From the NCBI GenBank assembly GCA_044233495.1, contig JBIIJX010000021.1:1-20469 (forward strand): 20,469 nucleotides of DNA, in the 5' to 3' direction. The DNA is from UBA10649 sp044233495. GTDB taxonomy: Bacteria > Actinomycetota > Actinomycetes > S36-B12. Numbering within the stretch: the stretch's first letter is position 1; each line of letters begins with the position of its first letter. Shown piece by piece: positions 7,577 to 13,348 of this stretch. The notes below the pieces were generated by a model that saw only the letters and a program-made list of their open reading frames with translations, did not search any database and had not been told where the DNA came from. The position numbers and the translations under genes are program-made.

Positions 7577-8176
7577 ATGACCGCGGATCCCCTATCGGCG
7601 AAGGTCCCTCCGACGGGCTTCCCCCTCGATCCTCGGATCGCCGCGAGATGGAGTCCCCGGGGGTTCGACGGGTCGCACCAGCTCTCGCGCAGCGAAGTCG
7701 GCTCCCTGCTGGAGGCAGCCCGCTGGGCCGCGTCGGCGAGCAACGCCCAACCGTGGCGCTTCATCGTCACGCTCCGCGGGTCGGAGGACTTCGAGTTGGT
7801 GGCCGCATCTCTGCTTGGTTCGAACGCCGAGTGGGCGCCGCGCGCATCAGCGCTTATCGTCGCCTGCGCGCGGACCGTGGACGTCGAGGGTCGTGCCCTG
7901 CGCTGGGCGGCCTACGACCTCGGCCAGTCGGTGGCGTGGCTCACCGCTCAGGCGGAGTCGATGGGACTCAGCGTGCACCAGTGCGGCGGATTCGACCCGG
8001 AGGCGATCACCCGCGACTTCGACCTCGGTGCCCACATCGAGCCCATGGCGGTCGTCGTGGTCGGTCGCTTCGATGAGCATGCACCGCTCCCGGACCGGCT
8101 GCGTGAGCGCGAGGCCGCTCCGCGCGAGCGCATGTCGCTGGAGGATCTCGTGCTGCGCGGCTGGCCACTCGCCTGA
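7577..8176 (+). CDS. Nitroreductase family FMN-dependent oxidoreductase
   Basis: A 199-residue protein of the usual length for the family, which uses FMN and NAD(P)H to reduce nitro or other electron-poor groups. Visible signs are RWSPRGFD near the N-terminus (about 24-31; the Arg and Ser contact FMN phosphate in the family), LLEAARWAASASNAQPWRFIV (about 44-64; the SxxNxQPWxF flavin-binding signature), a central DLGQSVAWLTAQAESMGLSVHQ helix, and a C-terminal RERMSLEDLVLRG tail. The substrate is not predictable. The ATG at 7577 is preferred because of the TACGCT box; the longer open frame upstream lies inside the preceding gene. It converges with a minus-strand zinc-ribbon gene 16 bases downstream. 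Confidence 0.85.
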   Translation: MTADPLSAKVPPTGFPLDPRIAARWSPRGFDGSHQLSRSEVGSLLEAARWAASASNAQPWRFIVTLRGSEDFELVAASLLGSNAEWAPRASALIVACARTVDVEGRALRWAAYDLGQSVAWLTAQAESMGLSVHQCGGFDPEAITRDFDLGAHIEPMAVVVVGRFDEHAPLPDRLREREAAPRERMSLEDLVLRGWPLA

Positions 8177-8192
8177 GCGCCGATCTCGCCGA

Positions 8193-8579
8193 TCAGGGGG
8201 ATTGAGGGGGCGGCGCCAGTCGGAACCCGCAATGGGGGCAGACACGCGCCTCCCGCGAGATGGGCTCGGCGCAGTCCGGGCACTTCCGCTTGCGTCGCCA
8301 GCCGGCGATCAGCCCCAGAACGCCCTCGGACCGCGAGCCGTTGCCGACTCCCGACAGGCAGTAGCCGCAGTAGTCCGCGAGACGCTGCGCTTCCCGACCT
8401 ACGGAGCCTTGCTTCTCGTTCGCGATGACGCGGGCGAGATCGGCCGCCTGTCGCAGGATCTCGTCGTCACCGTGATCCATGGCGCGATTCACAGCATCCC
8501 AGGCGAGGCTGATGGCCTTGCGTGCCTGCCCGCGCGCCCACTCCGCTCGCGCGTCCTCCATCTGGCGCGCGGCGTTCAC
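8193..8579 (-). CDS. Small zinc-ribbon protein
   Basis: A 128-residue protein starting at GTG 8579-8577, which overlaps the TGA of the upstream gene in a GTGA arrangement. This coupling is why I choose it over longer open-frame starts, whose upstream translation is an out-of-frame reading of the DUF5522-like gene. The N-terminal two thirds are helical and charged (ARQMEDARAEWARGQARKA, then DLARVIANEKQGSVG), ending in YCGYC, a CxxC pair. The C-terminus holds CPDCAEPI and CPHCGF, a classical four-cysteine zinc ribbon. No DNA-binding or catalytic domain is recognisable, and function is unknown. It is co-transcribed with the DUF5522-like gene. Confidence 0.7.
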   Translation of the reverse strand: MNAARQMEDARAEWARGQARKAISLAWDAVNRAMDHGDDEILRQAADLARVIANEKQGSVGREAQRLADYCGYCLSGVGNGSRSEGVLGLIAGWRRKRKCPDCAEPISREARVCPHCGFRLAPPPQSP

Positions 8580-8776
8580 GTTCTCCTCGTCACGTTCACG
8601 TGGTCGTAGGGGCAGTGCCGGCAGCCGTTGCCGCAGCACCACCCTCGGTTGACCAGGAAGTCCCGCGTGAACACGAAGAGCCCGGTGGTGGGATCGACGT
8701 AGCCGGAGTCTCCCCGCGCACACGCATGATCGTGTGCCTGCTGCGCACGATCATCGACGGAAGGGTCGATCGGCAT
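8576..8776 (-). CDS. DUF5522-like small cysteine-rich protein
   Basis: A 66-residue protein ending in FVFTRDFLVNRGWCCGNGCRHCPYDH, which matches the DUF5522 pattern (an FT..Y/F-L-RG-CCGxGCRHCPY core) found in many bacteria. The four clustered cysteines and the His suggest metal binding. The ATG at 8776 lies exactly six bases after a TACCAT box on the minus strand, so longer upstream extensions of this frame, which run antisense through purU, are rejected. The stop overlaps the start of a zinc-ribbon gene (GTGA). It is divergent from purU, with 66 bases between the starts. Function unknown. Confidence 0.75.
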   Translation of the reverse strand: MPIDPSVDDRAQQAHDHACARGDSGYVDPTTGLFVFTRDFLVNRGWCCGNGCRHCPYDHVNVTRRT

Positions 8777-8782
8777 GAGGCG

Positions 8783-8788
8783 ATGGTA
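8783..8788 (-). promoter_or_regulatory. -10 box of a leaderless promoter, minus strand (TACCAT)
   Basis: Read on the minus strand, TACCAT is followed by six bases and the ATG at 8776. It faces away from the purU promoter. Confidence 0.55.
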
Positions 8789-8827
8789 CGGGCGCACCAG
8801 GACTCCGGCGCGGGCGCGATCGCCTGT

Positions 8828-8833
8828 TAGCCT
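8828..8833 (+). promoter_or_regulatory. -10 box upstream of purU (TAGCCT)
   Basis: TAGCCT lies nine bases before the ATG at 8843, giving a leaderless or two-to-three-base leader transcript. It is the same hexamer as the box at 373. Confidence 0.5.
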
Positions 8834-8842
8834 GACGCCCCC

Positions 8843-9691
8843 ATGCCTGCGTACATCCTCACGATCACGTGCCCGGACGGGCCGGGGATCATCCATGCAG
8901 TCAGCGGCTCGCTGCTCGAGGTGGAAGCGAATGTGCTTGAGCAGGAGCAGTACTCGGATCTGGAGACGGGGCTGTTCTTCGCGCGAACCAAGTTCGAGAC
9001 GGTCGTCGACGACATCGACCGGATCCGTGCGGTGATCACTGACCGCACGGCGCCGTTCGGAACCGACGTGGGACTGCGACTTGAGTCCCAGCATCGGCGG
9101 GCGCTGATCATGGTGTCGCAGTACGACCACTGCCTGCTCGACCTGCTGTACCGCAGGGACGCCGGCGAGATCCCACTTGACGTGGTCGCCATCGTGTCCA
9201 ATCACGACACCTGCCACCCGATCGCCGAGCGGCACGGCATCCCGTTCCACCTGCTGCGGGTGACGCCCGAGACGAAAGCCGAGCAGGAGGCGCGCATGCT
9301 CGAGCTAGTGGCTGAGCTGCGCGTCGATCTCGTCGTCCTCGCGCGCTACATGCAGATCCTGTCCGACGAGACGTGCCGGCAGCTCAGTGGCATGGTGATC
9401 AACATCCACCATTCCTTCCTTCCGGGTTTCAAGGGAGCGCGTCCGTATCACCAGGCTCATGCCCGCGGCGTCAAGCTGATCGGCGCAACCGCGCACTTCG
9501 TCACGGCGGACCTCGACGAGGGTCCGATCATCGATCAGGAGGTCGAGCGGGTGAACCACACCTTCACCCCCGAGGGCCTGGCTGAGATCGGGCGCGACGT
9601 CGAGCGCATCGCCCTGTCCCGAGCCGTCCGGCTGTTCGCCCAGGACCGGGTGTTCCTCAACCGCCAGCGCACTGTCGTCTTCGGCGGCTGA
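8843..9691 (+). CDS. purU: Formyltetrahydrofolate deformylase
   Basis: A 282-residue enzyme that hydrolyses 10-formyltetrahydrofolate to tetrahydrofolate and formate, balancing one-carbon units and supplying formate for purine synthesis. The N-terminal ACT domain (about 1-80) begins AYILTITCPDGPGIIHAVSG. The C-terminal formyltransferase-type domain has VAIVSNH (115-121), ARYMQIL (167-173) and INIHHSFLPGFKGARPYHQA, with catalytic Asn187 and His189, and TADLDEGPIIDQ with catalytic Asp225. Length and motifs match the family closely. The start fits the family N-terminus and the TAGCCT box. It is transcribed divergently from the cysteine-rich pair and probably alone. Confidence 0.95.
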   Translation: MPAYILTITCPDGPGIIHAVSGSLLEVEANVLEQEQYSDLETGLFFARTKFETVVDDIDRIRAVITDRTAPFGTDVGLRLESQHRRALIMVSQYDHCLLDLLYRRDAGEIPLDVVAIVSNHDTCHPIAERHGIPFHLLRVTPETKAEQEARMLELVAELRVDLVVLARYMQILSDETCRQLSGMVINIHHSFLPGFKGARPYHQAHARGVKLIGATAHFVTADLDEGPIIDQEVERVNHTFTPEGLAEIGRDVERIALSRAVRLFAQDRVFLNRQRTVVFGG

Positions 9692-9739
9692 GCCTGCAGC
9701 TCTCCTGCGCCTCCCGAGCCCTGGTGCGACCCCGTCGCC

Positions 9740-9745
9740 TACACT
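9740..9745 (+). promoter_or_regulatory. Possible -10 box for the acidic protein gene (TACACT)
   Basis: TACACT fits TANNNT and lies 32 bases before the ATG at 9778. This leaves room for a short leader with the purine-rich ribosome-binding stretch GCGGGAGCG at 9766-9774. Unlike the neighbours, this gene appears to have a leader. Confidence 0.4.
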
Positions 9746-9777
9746 CGGCAGCCACATCACTAGCAGCGGGAGCGAAC

Positions 9778-10047
9778 ATGGCGGATGACGACATCGAGAT
9801 CGGCGAGGACATCGAGATTGCGGTCGTGCTCGATGCCGATGGTGCTGTGGTCGGGTCGGTCGTGGACGACCTCGTTGTGGCCTCGGGCCCTGAGGGGTCA
9901 GTCGTCGACGAGACGATCGACGTCCTGGACGCCGACGGAAACCTGCTGATGGAGGACGAGAAGATCAGCGTGTACGACGCGGACTCGAACCTCGTGGCGC
10001 AGGAGGAGACGGTGATCCTTCCCCTGGATTCAGGCACCGGGGCGTAG
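9778..10047 (+). CDS. Extremely acidic 89-residue protein, unknown function
   Basis: The protein has 25 Asp or Glu residues and only one basic residue (Lys62), with no Cys or Trp. It is built from hydrophobic/acidic strand-like repeats: VLDADGAVVG (17-26), VLDADGNLLM (49-58) and VYDADSNLVA (65-74), a D-x-D-G/S-x pattern about 16-32 residues apart. The D-x-D-x-N loops recall calcium-binding loops, but the family is not recognisable. The start ATG at 9778 is supported by a purine-rich site (GGGAGCG) four bases before it. The next gene, an RbsD/FucU homologue, begins two bases after the stop, so the two are very likely co-translated and possibly functionally linked. It has no signal peptide or membrane segment and so is probably cytoplasmic. 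Confidence 0.7.
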   Translation: MADDDIEIGEDIEIAVVLDADGAVVGSVVDDLVVASGPEGSVVDETIDVLDADGNLLMEDEKISVYDADSNLVAQEETVILPLDSGTGA

Positions 10048-10049
10048 CC

Positions 10050-10481
10050 GTGCTCAAGGGCGTCGATCCGCTCCTGAGCGGAGATCTGCTCGCCATCCTC
10101 GACGACATGGGCCACGGCGACCAGCTCGCGCTGGTCGACCGGAACTTTCCGGCGGTGTCGTCCGGCAGGCCGGTGATCCGGCTCGGCGAGGTCACGATCC
10201 TCCGGGCGGCGGAGGCGATCCTCAGCGTTCTGCCCCTGGACTCCTTCCAGCCGCATCCGCTGGAGCGGATGGAGGTCGAGGACGATCCGGTGCGCACCAC
10301 GCCGGTCCAGGATGACCTCCTCTCGCTCGCGGCGCGCATCGAAGAGCGCCCTCTGCAGTACGGGGTGATCCCGAGGCTGCACTTCTACGAGCGCGTGCGC
10401 TCGGTGTCCGCGGTGGTGCACACCCTCGACTCAGTGCCCTACGGGTGCTTCATCCTCCACAAGGGCGTCGTCTTCGACTGA
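10050..10481 (+). CDS. RbsD/FucU-type sugar mutarotase homologue
   Basis: A 143-residue protein matching the RbsD/FucU family, which interconverts sugar anomers (FucU: L-fucose; RbsD: ribose pyranose to furanose). The N-terminus MLKGVDPLLSGDLLAILDDMGHGDQLALVDRNFPA is typical, with His22 and Asp24 in GHGD, and LHFYERVR matches the conserved FYER segment. Near the end the usual TGE-x-x-x-YxN pattern reads TLDSVPYGC before FILHKGV. The conserved Glu is thus replaced by Asp after a changed Gly, and the Asn by Cys; substrate or activity may differ. The GTG start is two bases after the stop of the acidic protein gene. Being next to xylB suggests a pentose-related role, but xylB has its own promoter. 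Confidence 0.85.
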   Translation: MLKGVDPLLSGDLLAILDDMGHGDQLALVDRNFPAVSSGRPVIRLGEVTILRAAEAILSVLPLDSFQPHPLERMEVEDDPVRTTPVQDDLLSLAARIEERPLQYGVIPRLHFYERVRSVSAVVHTLDSVPYGCFILHKGVVFD

Positions 10482-10491
10482 CCCCTGTGCT

Positions 10492-10509
10492 CGAGGCGGT
10501 CGGACCTCG
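10492..10509 (+). terminator. Weak hairpin after the FucU-like gene
   Basis: CGAGG and CCTCG are complementary across an eight-base gap in the 68-base space before xylB. The stem is short and there is no U-tract, so this is only a possible terminator. Confidence 0.25.
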
Positions 10510-10537
10510 GGCCTGGCCGGGCGGACGCGAGGAGCGA

Positions 10538-10543
10538 TAGTTT
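10538..10543 (+). promoter_or_regulatory. -10 box of a leaderless promoter for xylB (TAGTTT)
   Basis: TAGTTT, six bases, then ATG at 10550. It is a clean TANNNT match in an otherwise GC-rich stretch. No inverted repeat like the one before xylA is seen here. Confidence 0.6.
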
Positions 10544-10549
10544 TCCGGC

Positions 10550-11935
10550 ATGCCACTCGTCGCGGGAGTCGACTCCTCCACCCAGTCCGTCAAGGTCGTC
10601 GTCCGCGACGCCGACACCGGTGCGCTGGTGCGCGAATCGCGTGCCCCCCACCCCGACGGAACCGAGGTGCATCCCTCGGCCTGGGTGTCGGCGCTCCACA
10701 CGGCGCTCGACGGCATGCTCGACGGGGTCAGTGCGCTGGCCATCGGCGGGCAGCAGCACGGCATGGTCGCGCTCGACGACGCCGGAGATGTCGTGCGTCC
10801 GGCGCTGCTGTGGAACGACACCCGCTCCGCCTCGGACGCCGACGACCTCGTCGTCGAGCTGGGCGGGCCCGGGGCGTGGGCCGAGGCGGTGGGCAGCGTG
10901 CCGGTCGCCGCGTTCACCGTCTCCAAGGTGCGCTGGATGGCGCGCGTGGAGCCGGGCAATGCGGCGCGCACGACGTCGGTCATGCTCCCGCACGACTACC
11001 TGACCTGGCTGATGTCCCGTCGGCCCGAGGTGGCGGCCACCGATCGGGGCGAGGCCTCGGGCACGGGCTACTGGTCGCCCATCACCGGCGAGTACCGGCA
11101 CGACCTCCTCAGCCTCGCCCTGGGCCACACCGCCGCCGTGCCGCGGGTGCTCGGTCCCGCGGAGCCCGTGGGGGAGATGGCGGGAGGCATCGTGCTGGGT
11201 CCGGGCACCGGCGACAACATGGCGGCGGCCCTCGGCATCGGCGCCGTCCCAGGTGACGTCGTCGTGTCCCTCGGTACCTCGGGCACGGCCTTCGCGGTGT
11301 CGGATGTGCCCGCACGCGATCCGCGCGGCCTCGTGGCCGGCTTCGCGGACGCCACCGGGCGGTTCCTGCCGCTGGTCTGCACGCTCAACGCGGCTCGGGT
11401 GCTCACCTCGGCGGCCGCGATGCTCGGGGTCGACGTCGATGCGCTCGCCGGTCTTGCCCTCGCGGCCCAGCCGGGATCCGGTGGGCTGTCCCTGCTGCCC
11501 TACCTCGATGGCGAACGCACCCCCAACCTGCCGCTGGCACGCGGATCCCTGCACGGCCTCACCCGCGACAACATGACCCCGCAGAACGTGGCGCGCGCCG
11601 CCTTCGAGGGAATGCTCGGCGGTCTCGCTGACGCGGTCGACGCCCTGGTCGAGGTCGGGGTGCGCCCCGGTCGCGTGCTGCTCGTCGGAGGTGCTGCGGC
11701 GAATCCGGCTGTGGGCGCCGTCGCTGCGACGCTCTTCGATGTGCCGGTCGTCGTGCCGCCGGCGGGGGAGTACGTCGCCGACGGTGCGGCGCGTCAGGCG
11801 GCGTGGGTGCTCTCGGGATCGGCCGAGCCGCCGACGTGGGCCCAGGTGCGCGAGGGCTCCGCCGTCGTGCACGAGCCGCGGCCCGTACCGGGCGTTCGCG
11901 AGGCGTACGCGCAGGCGAGGGCCGCGCTCTACTGA
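10550..11935 (+). CDS. xylB: Xylulokinase
   Basis: A 461-residue FGGY-family kinase that phosphorylates D-xylulose to xylulose 5-phosphate with ATP. Motifs in order are the phosphate loop GVDSSTQSVKV (6-16), IGGQQHGMV (65-73, substrate region), LLWNDTRS (86-93), LPHDYLTW (146-153), GTGDNMAAALG (219-229) with the likely catalytic Asp222, the second phosphate motif SLGTSGTAF and the adenosine motif LVGGAAANPAV near the C-terminus. These fit XylB rather than glycerol or gluconate kinase, and the xylA gene downstream supports this. It is slightly shorter than E. coli XylB (about 484). The ATG at 10550 follows a leaderless -10 box. It is separated from xylA by 176 bases with a second promoter, so it seems to be controlled differently from the rest of the pathway. 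Confidence 0.93.
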   Translation: MPLVAGVDSSTQSVKVVVRDADTGALVRESRAPHPDGTEVHPSAWVSALHTALDGMLDGVSALAIGGQQHGMVALDDAGDVVRPALLWNDTRSASDADDLVVELGGPGAWAEAVGSVPVAAFTVSKVRWMARVEPGNAARTTSVMLPHDYLTWLMSRRPEVAATDRGEASGTGYWSPITGEYRHDLLSLALGHTAAVPRVLGPAEPVGEMAGGIVLGPGTGDNMAAALGIGAVPGDVVVSLGTSGTAFAVSDVPARDPRGLVAGFADATGRFLPLVCTLNAARVLTSAAAMLGVDVDALAGLALAAQPGSGGLSLLPYLDGERTPNLPLARGSLHGLTRDNMTPQNVARAAFEGMLGGLADAVDALVEVGVRPGRVLLVGGAAANPAVGAVAATLFDVPVVVPPAGEYVADGAARQAAWVLSGSAEPPTWAQVREGSAVVHEPRPVPGVREAYAQARAALY

Positions 11936-11949
11936 TCTGCGCGGTGACC

Positions 11950-11964
11950 TGTCGGGTATCGACA
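11950..11964 (+). terminator. Weak hairpin after xylB
   Basis: TGTCG-GGTAT-CGACA is a five-pair stem with a five-base loop, 14 bases after the xylB stop. It is a possible weak terminator or read-through point into the xylA operon. Confidence 0.25.
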
Positions 11965-12001
11965 CGTGACCAAATCGTTATCGGATGAGGGCCGATTCAC
12001 C

Positions 12002-12031
12002 TTGCCGTATCTTCGGTTTCGCACATATGTT
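12002..12031 (+). promoter_or_regulatory. Predicted promoter of the xylA operon
   Basis: TTGCCG (12002-12007) as -35 and TATGTT (12026-12031) as -10 are separated by 18 bases, giving a start near 12038 and a leader of about 74 bases. The leader includes AGGAAGGAG (12091-12099), the ribosome-binding stretch for xylA. The -10 lies inside a perfect inverted repeat. Confidence 0.5.
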
Positions 12032-12047
12032 GGCGCCCACAACATAT
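12025..12047 (+). promoter_or_regulatory. Perfect 8-7-8 inverted repeat, probable ROK/XylR operator
   Basis: ATATGTTG (12025-12032) and CAACATAT (12040-12047) are exact reverse complements across the seven bases GCGCCCA. This AT-rich palindrome stands out in GC-rich DNA and covers the predicted -10 and start region of the xylA operon, a place where a bound repressor would block transcription. The best candidate binder is the ROK-family protein at 16763-17980 in the same operon. I saw no second copy in the window. Confidence 0.6.
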
Positions 12048-12111
12048 AGCGGTCCGGGGTCGAGAGCCGCATGTCGGACTCCCCCGGGGAAGGAAGGAGC
12101 AGGGCCAGGGC

Positions 12112-13278
12112 ATGAGCAGGGACTACGTCGCGCGGCCGGAGGATCGCTTCTCCTTCGGGCTCTGGACGGTCGGCAATCGGGGCCGTGACCCGTTCGGCGA
12201 GTTCGTGCGGCCGAAGATCGAGATCGACGAGATGCTCCGCGGGCTGGCCGACATCGGTGTCTACGGCGTGAGCTTCCATGACGACGACCTCATGACCTTC
12301 GGGGCGCCGGAGACGCAGCGCCGCGCGGAACTCGATGCCTTCAAGAGGACCCTCGACGCCACCGGCCTCGTGTGCACGATGGCGACGACCAACCTCTTCT
12401 ACCACCCCATCTTCAAGGACGGCGCCTTCACGTCAAACGATCGCGAGATCCGCAGGTACGCGATCCAGAAGTCGATGCGCAACATCGACGTCGCAGCAGA
12501 GCTCGGCGCCCCCACCTACGTCTTCTGGGGCGGGCGCGAGGGCGTGGAGTCCGCGGCGGCCAAGGACACCCGCGATGCGCTGTCGCGCTATGCGGAGGCC
12601 CTCGACTTCCTGGCCGGCTATGTCAAGGACAAGGGCTACGACATCCGCTTCGCGATCGAGCCCAAGCCCAACGAGCCCCGCGGCGACATCTACCTGCCGA
12701 CGGTGGGGCACGCGCTCGCCTTCATCGAGACGCTCGAGCACCGCGAGATGGTCGGCCTCAACCCCGAGGTCGCCCACGAGACCATGTCCGGCCTGTCCTT
12801 CTACCAAGGGGTGGCGCAGACCCTGTGGCAGGGCAAGCTCTTCCACATCGACCTGAACGACCAGCGCATCGGTCGGTTCGACCAGGACTTCCGCTTCGGT
12901 TCGGAGGGCCTGAAGGACCACTTCTTCCTCGTCCGACTGCTCGAGACGAGCGGCTATTCCGGCGTCAAGCACTTCGACGCCCACGCCTATCGCACGGAGG
13001 ATGTCGCCGGAGTCTGGGACTTCGCCCGCGGATGCATCCGCAATTACCTCGCATTCGCGGACAAGGCCCGCGAATTCGACGCAGATCCCCGCGTGATCGC
13101 GGCCATGTCGTACACCGGCGTGTCCGATCTCGCGGTGTCGTCCGTCGGCCCGTACTCCACGGGCGCGGCAGATGTACTCCTGGCCGAGCATTTCGATGTC
13201 GACACCCTCGCCAAGCGCGGGTACGGGATCGAAGCACTCGATCAGCTCGTCGTCGACCACATCCTCGGGATCGCCTGA
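12112..13278 (+). CDS. xylA: Xylose isomerase
   Basis: A 388-residue class I (actinobacterial) xylose isomerase converting D-xylose to D-xylulose with two divalent metal ions. The residues known from the Streptomyces enzymes are all present at a +2 offset: His56 and Asp59 in SFHDDDL, Glu183 and Lys185 in EPKPNEPRGD, Glu219 and His222 in NPEVAHE, Asp247 in HIDLND, Asp257 and Asp259 in FDQDF, and Asp289 in KHFDAHAYRTED. Length is as expected. The ATG at 12112 is preceded by AGGAAGGAG with a rather long 12-base spacing. It is the first gene of the operon xylA - binding protein - ATPase - permease - ROK regulator - epimerase, and its promoter carries the probable operator. Confidence 0.97.
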   Translation: MSRDYVARPEDRFSFGLWTVGNRGRDPFGEFVRPKIEIDEMLRGLADIGVYGVSFHDDDLMTFGAPETQRRAELDAFKRTLDATGLVCTMATTNLFYHPIFKDGAFTSNDREIRRYAIQKSMRNIDVAAELGAPTYVFWGGREGVESAAAKDTRDALSRYAEALDFLAGYVKDKGYDIRFAIEPKPNEPRGDIYLPTVGHALAFIETLEHREMVGLNPEVAHETMSGLSFYQGVAQTLWQGKLFHIDLNDQRIGRFDQDFRFGSEGLKDHFFLVRLLETSGYSGVKHFDAHAYRTEDVAGVWDFARGCIRNYLAFADKAREFDADPRVIAAMSYTGVSDLAVSSVGPYSTGAADVLLAEHFDVDTLAKRGYGIEALDQLVVDHILGIA

Positions 13279-13314
13279 TCCTCGGGGCCGACGTCGAAAC
13301 CACCCACCAAAACA

Positions 13315-13330
13315 CGCAGTTTCCACTGCG
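13315..13330 (+). other. mRNA hairpin directly upstream of the binding-protein ribosome site
   Basis: CGCAGT-TTCC-ACTGCG is a perfect six-pair stem with a four-base loop that ends one base before AGGAAGGGA (13331-13339), the ribosome-binding site of the next gene. It could protect the 5' end of a processed transcript or influence translation; its role is inferred. Confidence 0.4.
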
Positions 13331-13348
13331 AGGAAGGGACAGTAGCGC

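Noticed and set aside
8780..9250. Upstream extension of the DUF5522-like frame on the minus strand
   Set aside because: It runs antisense through purU; the ATG at 8776 with a six-base-spaced TACCAT box is a better start.
11954..11959. GGGTAT after xylB as a second SigF/SigB-type -10
   Set aside because: There is no GTTT at the required distance upstream.
10439..11965. 508-codon minus-strand frame opposite xylB
   Set aside because: Arg/His/Gly-rich shadow of a clear FGGY kinase; no start signal.
11974..11996. Possible LacI-type site (CGTTATCG) and ATCGG-N7-CCGAT repeat upstream of xylA
   Set aside because: Symmetry is poor or short (five bases), and no LacI-family gene is present. The 12025-12047 palindrome is far stronger.
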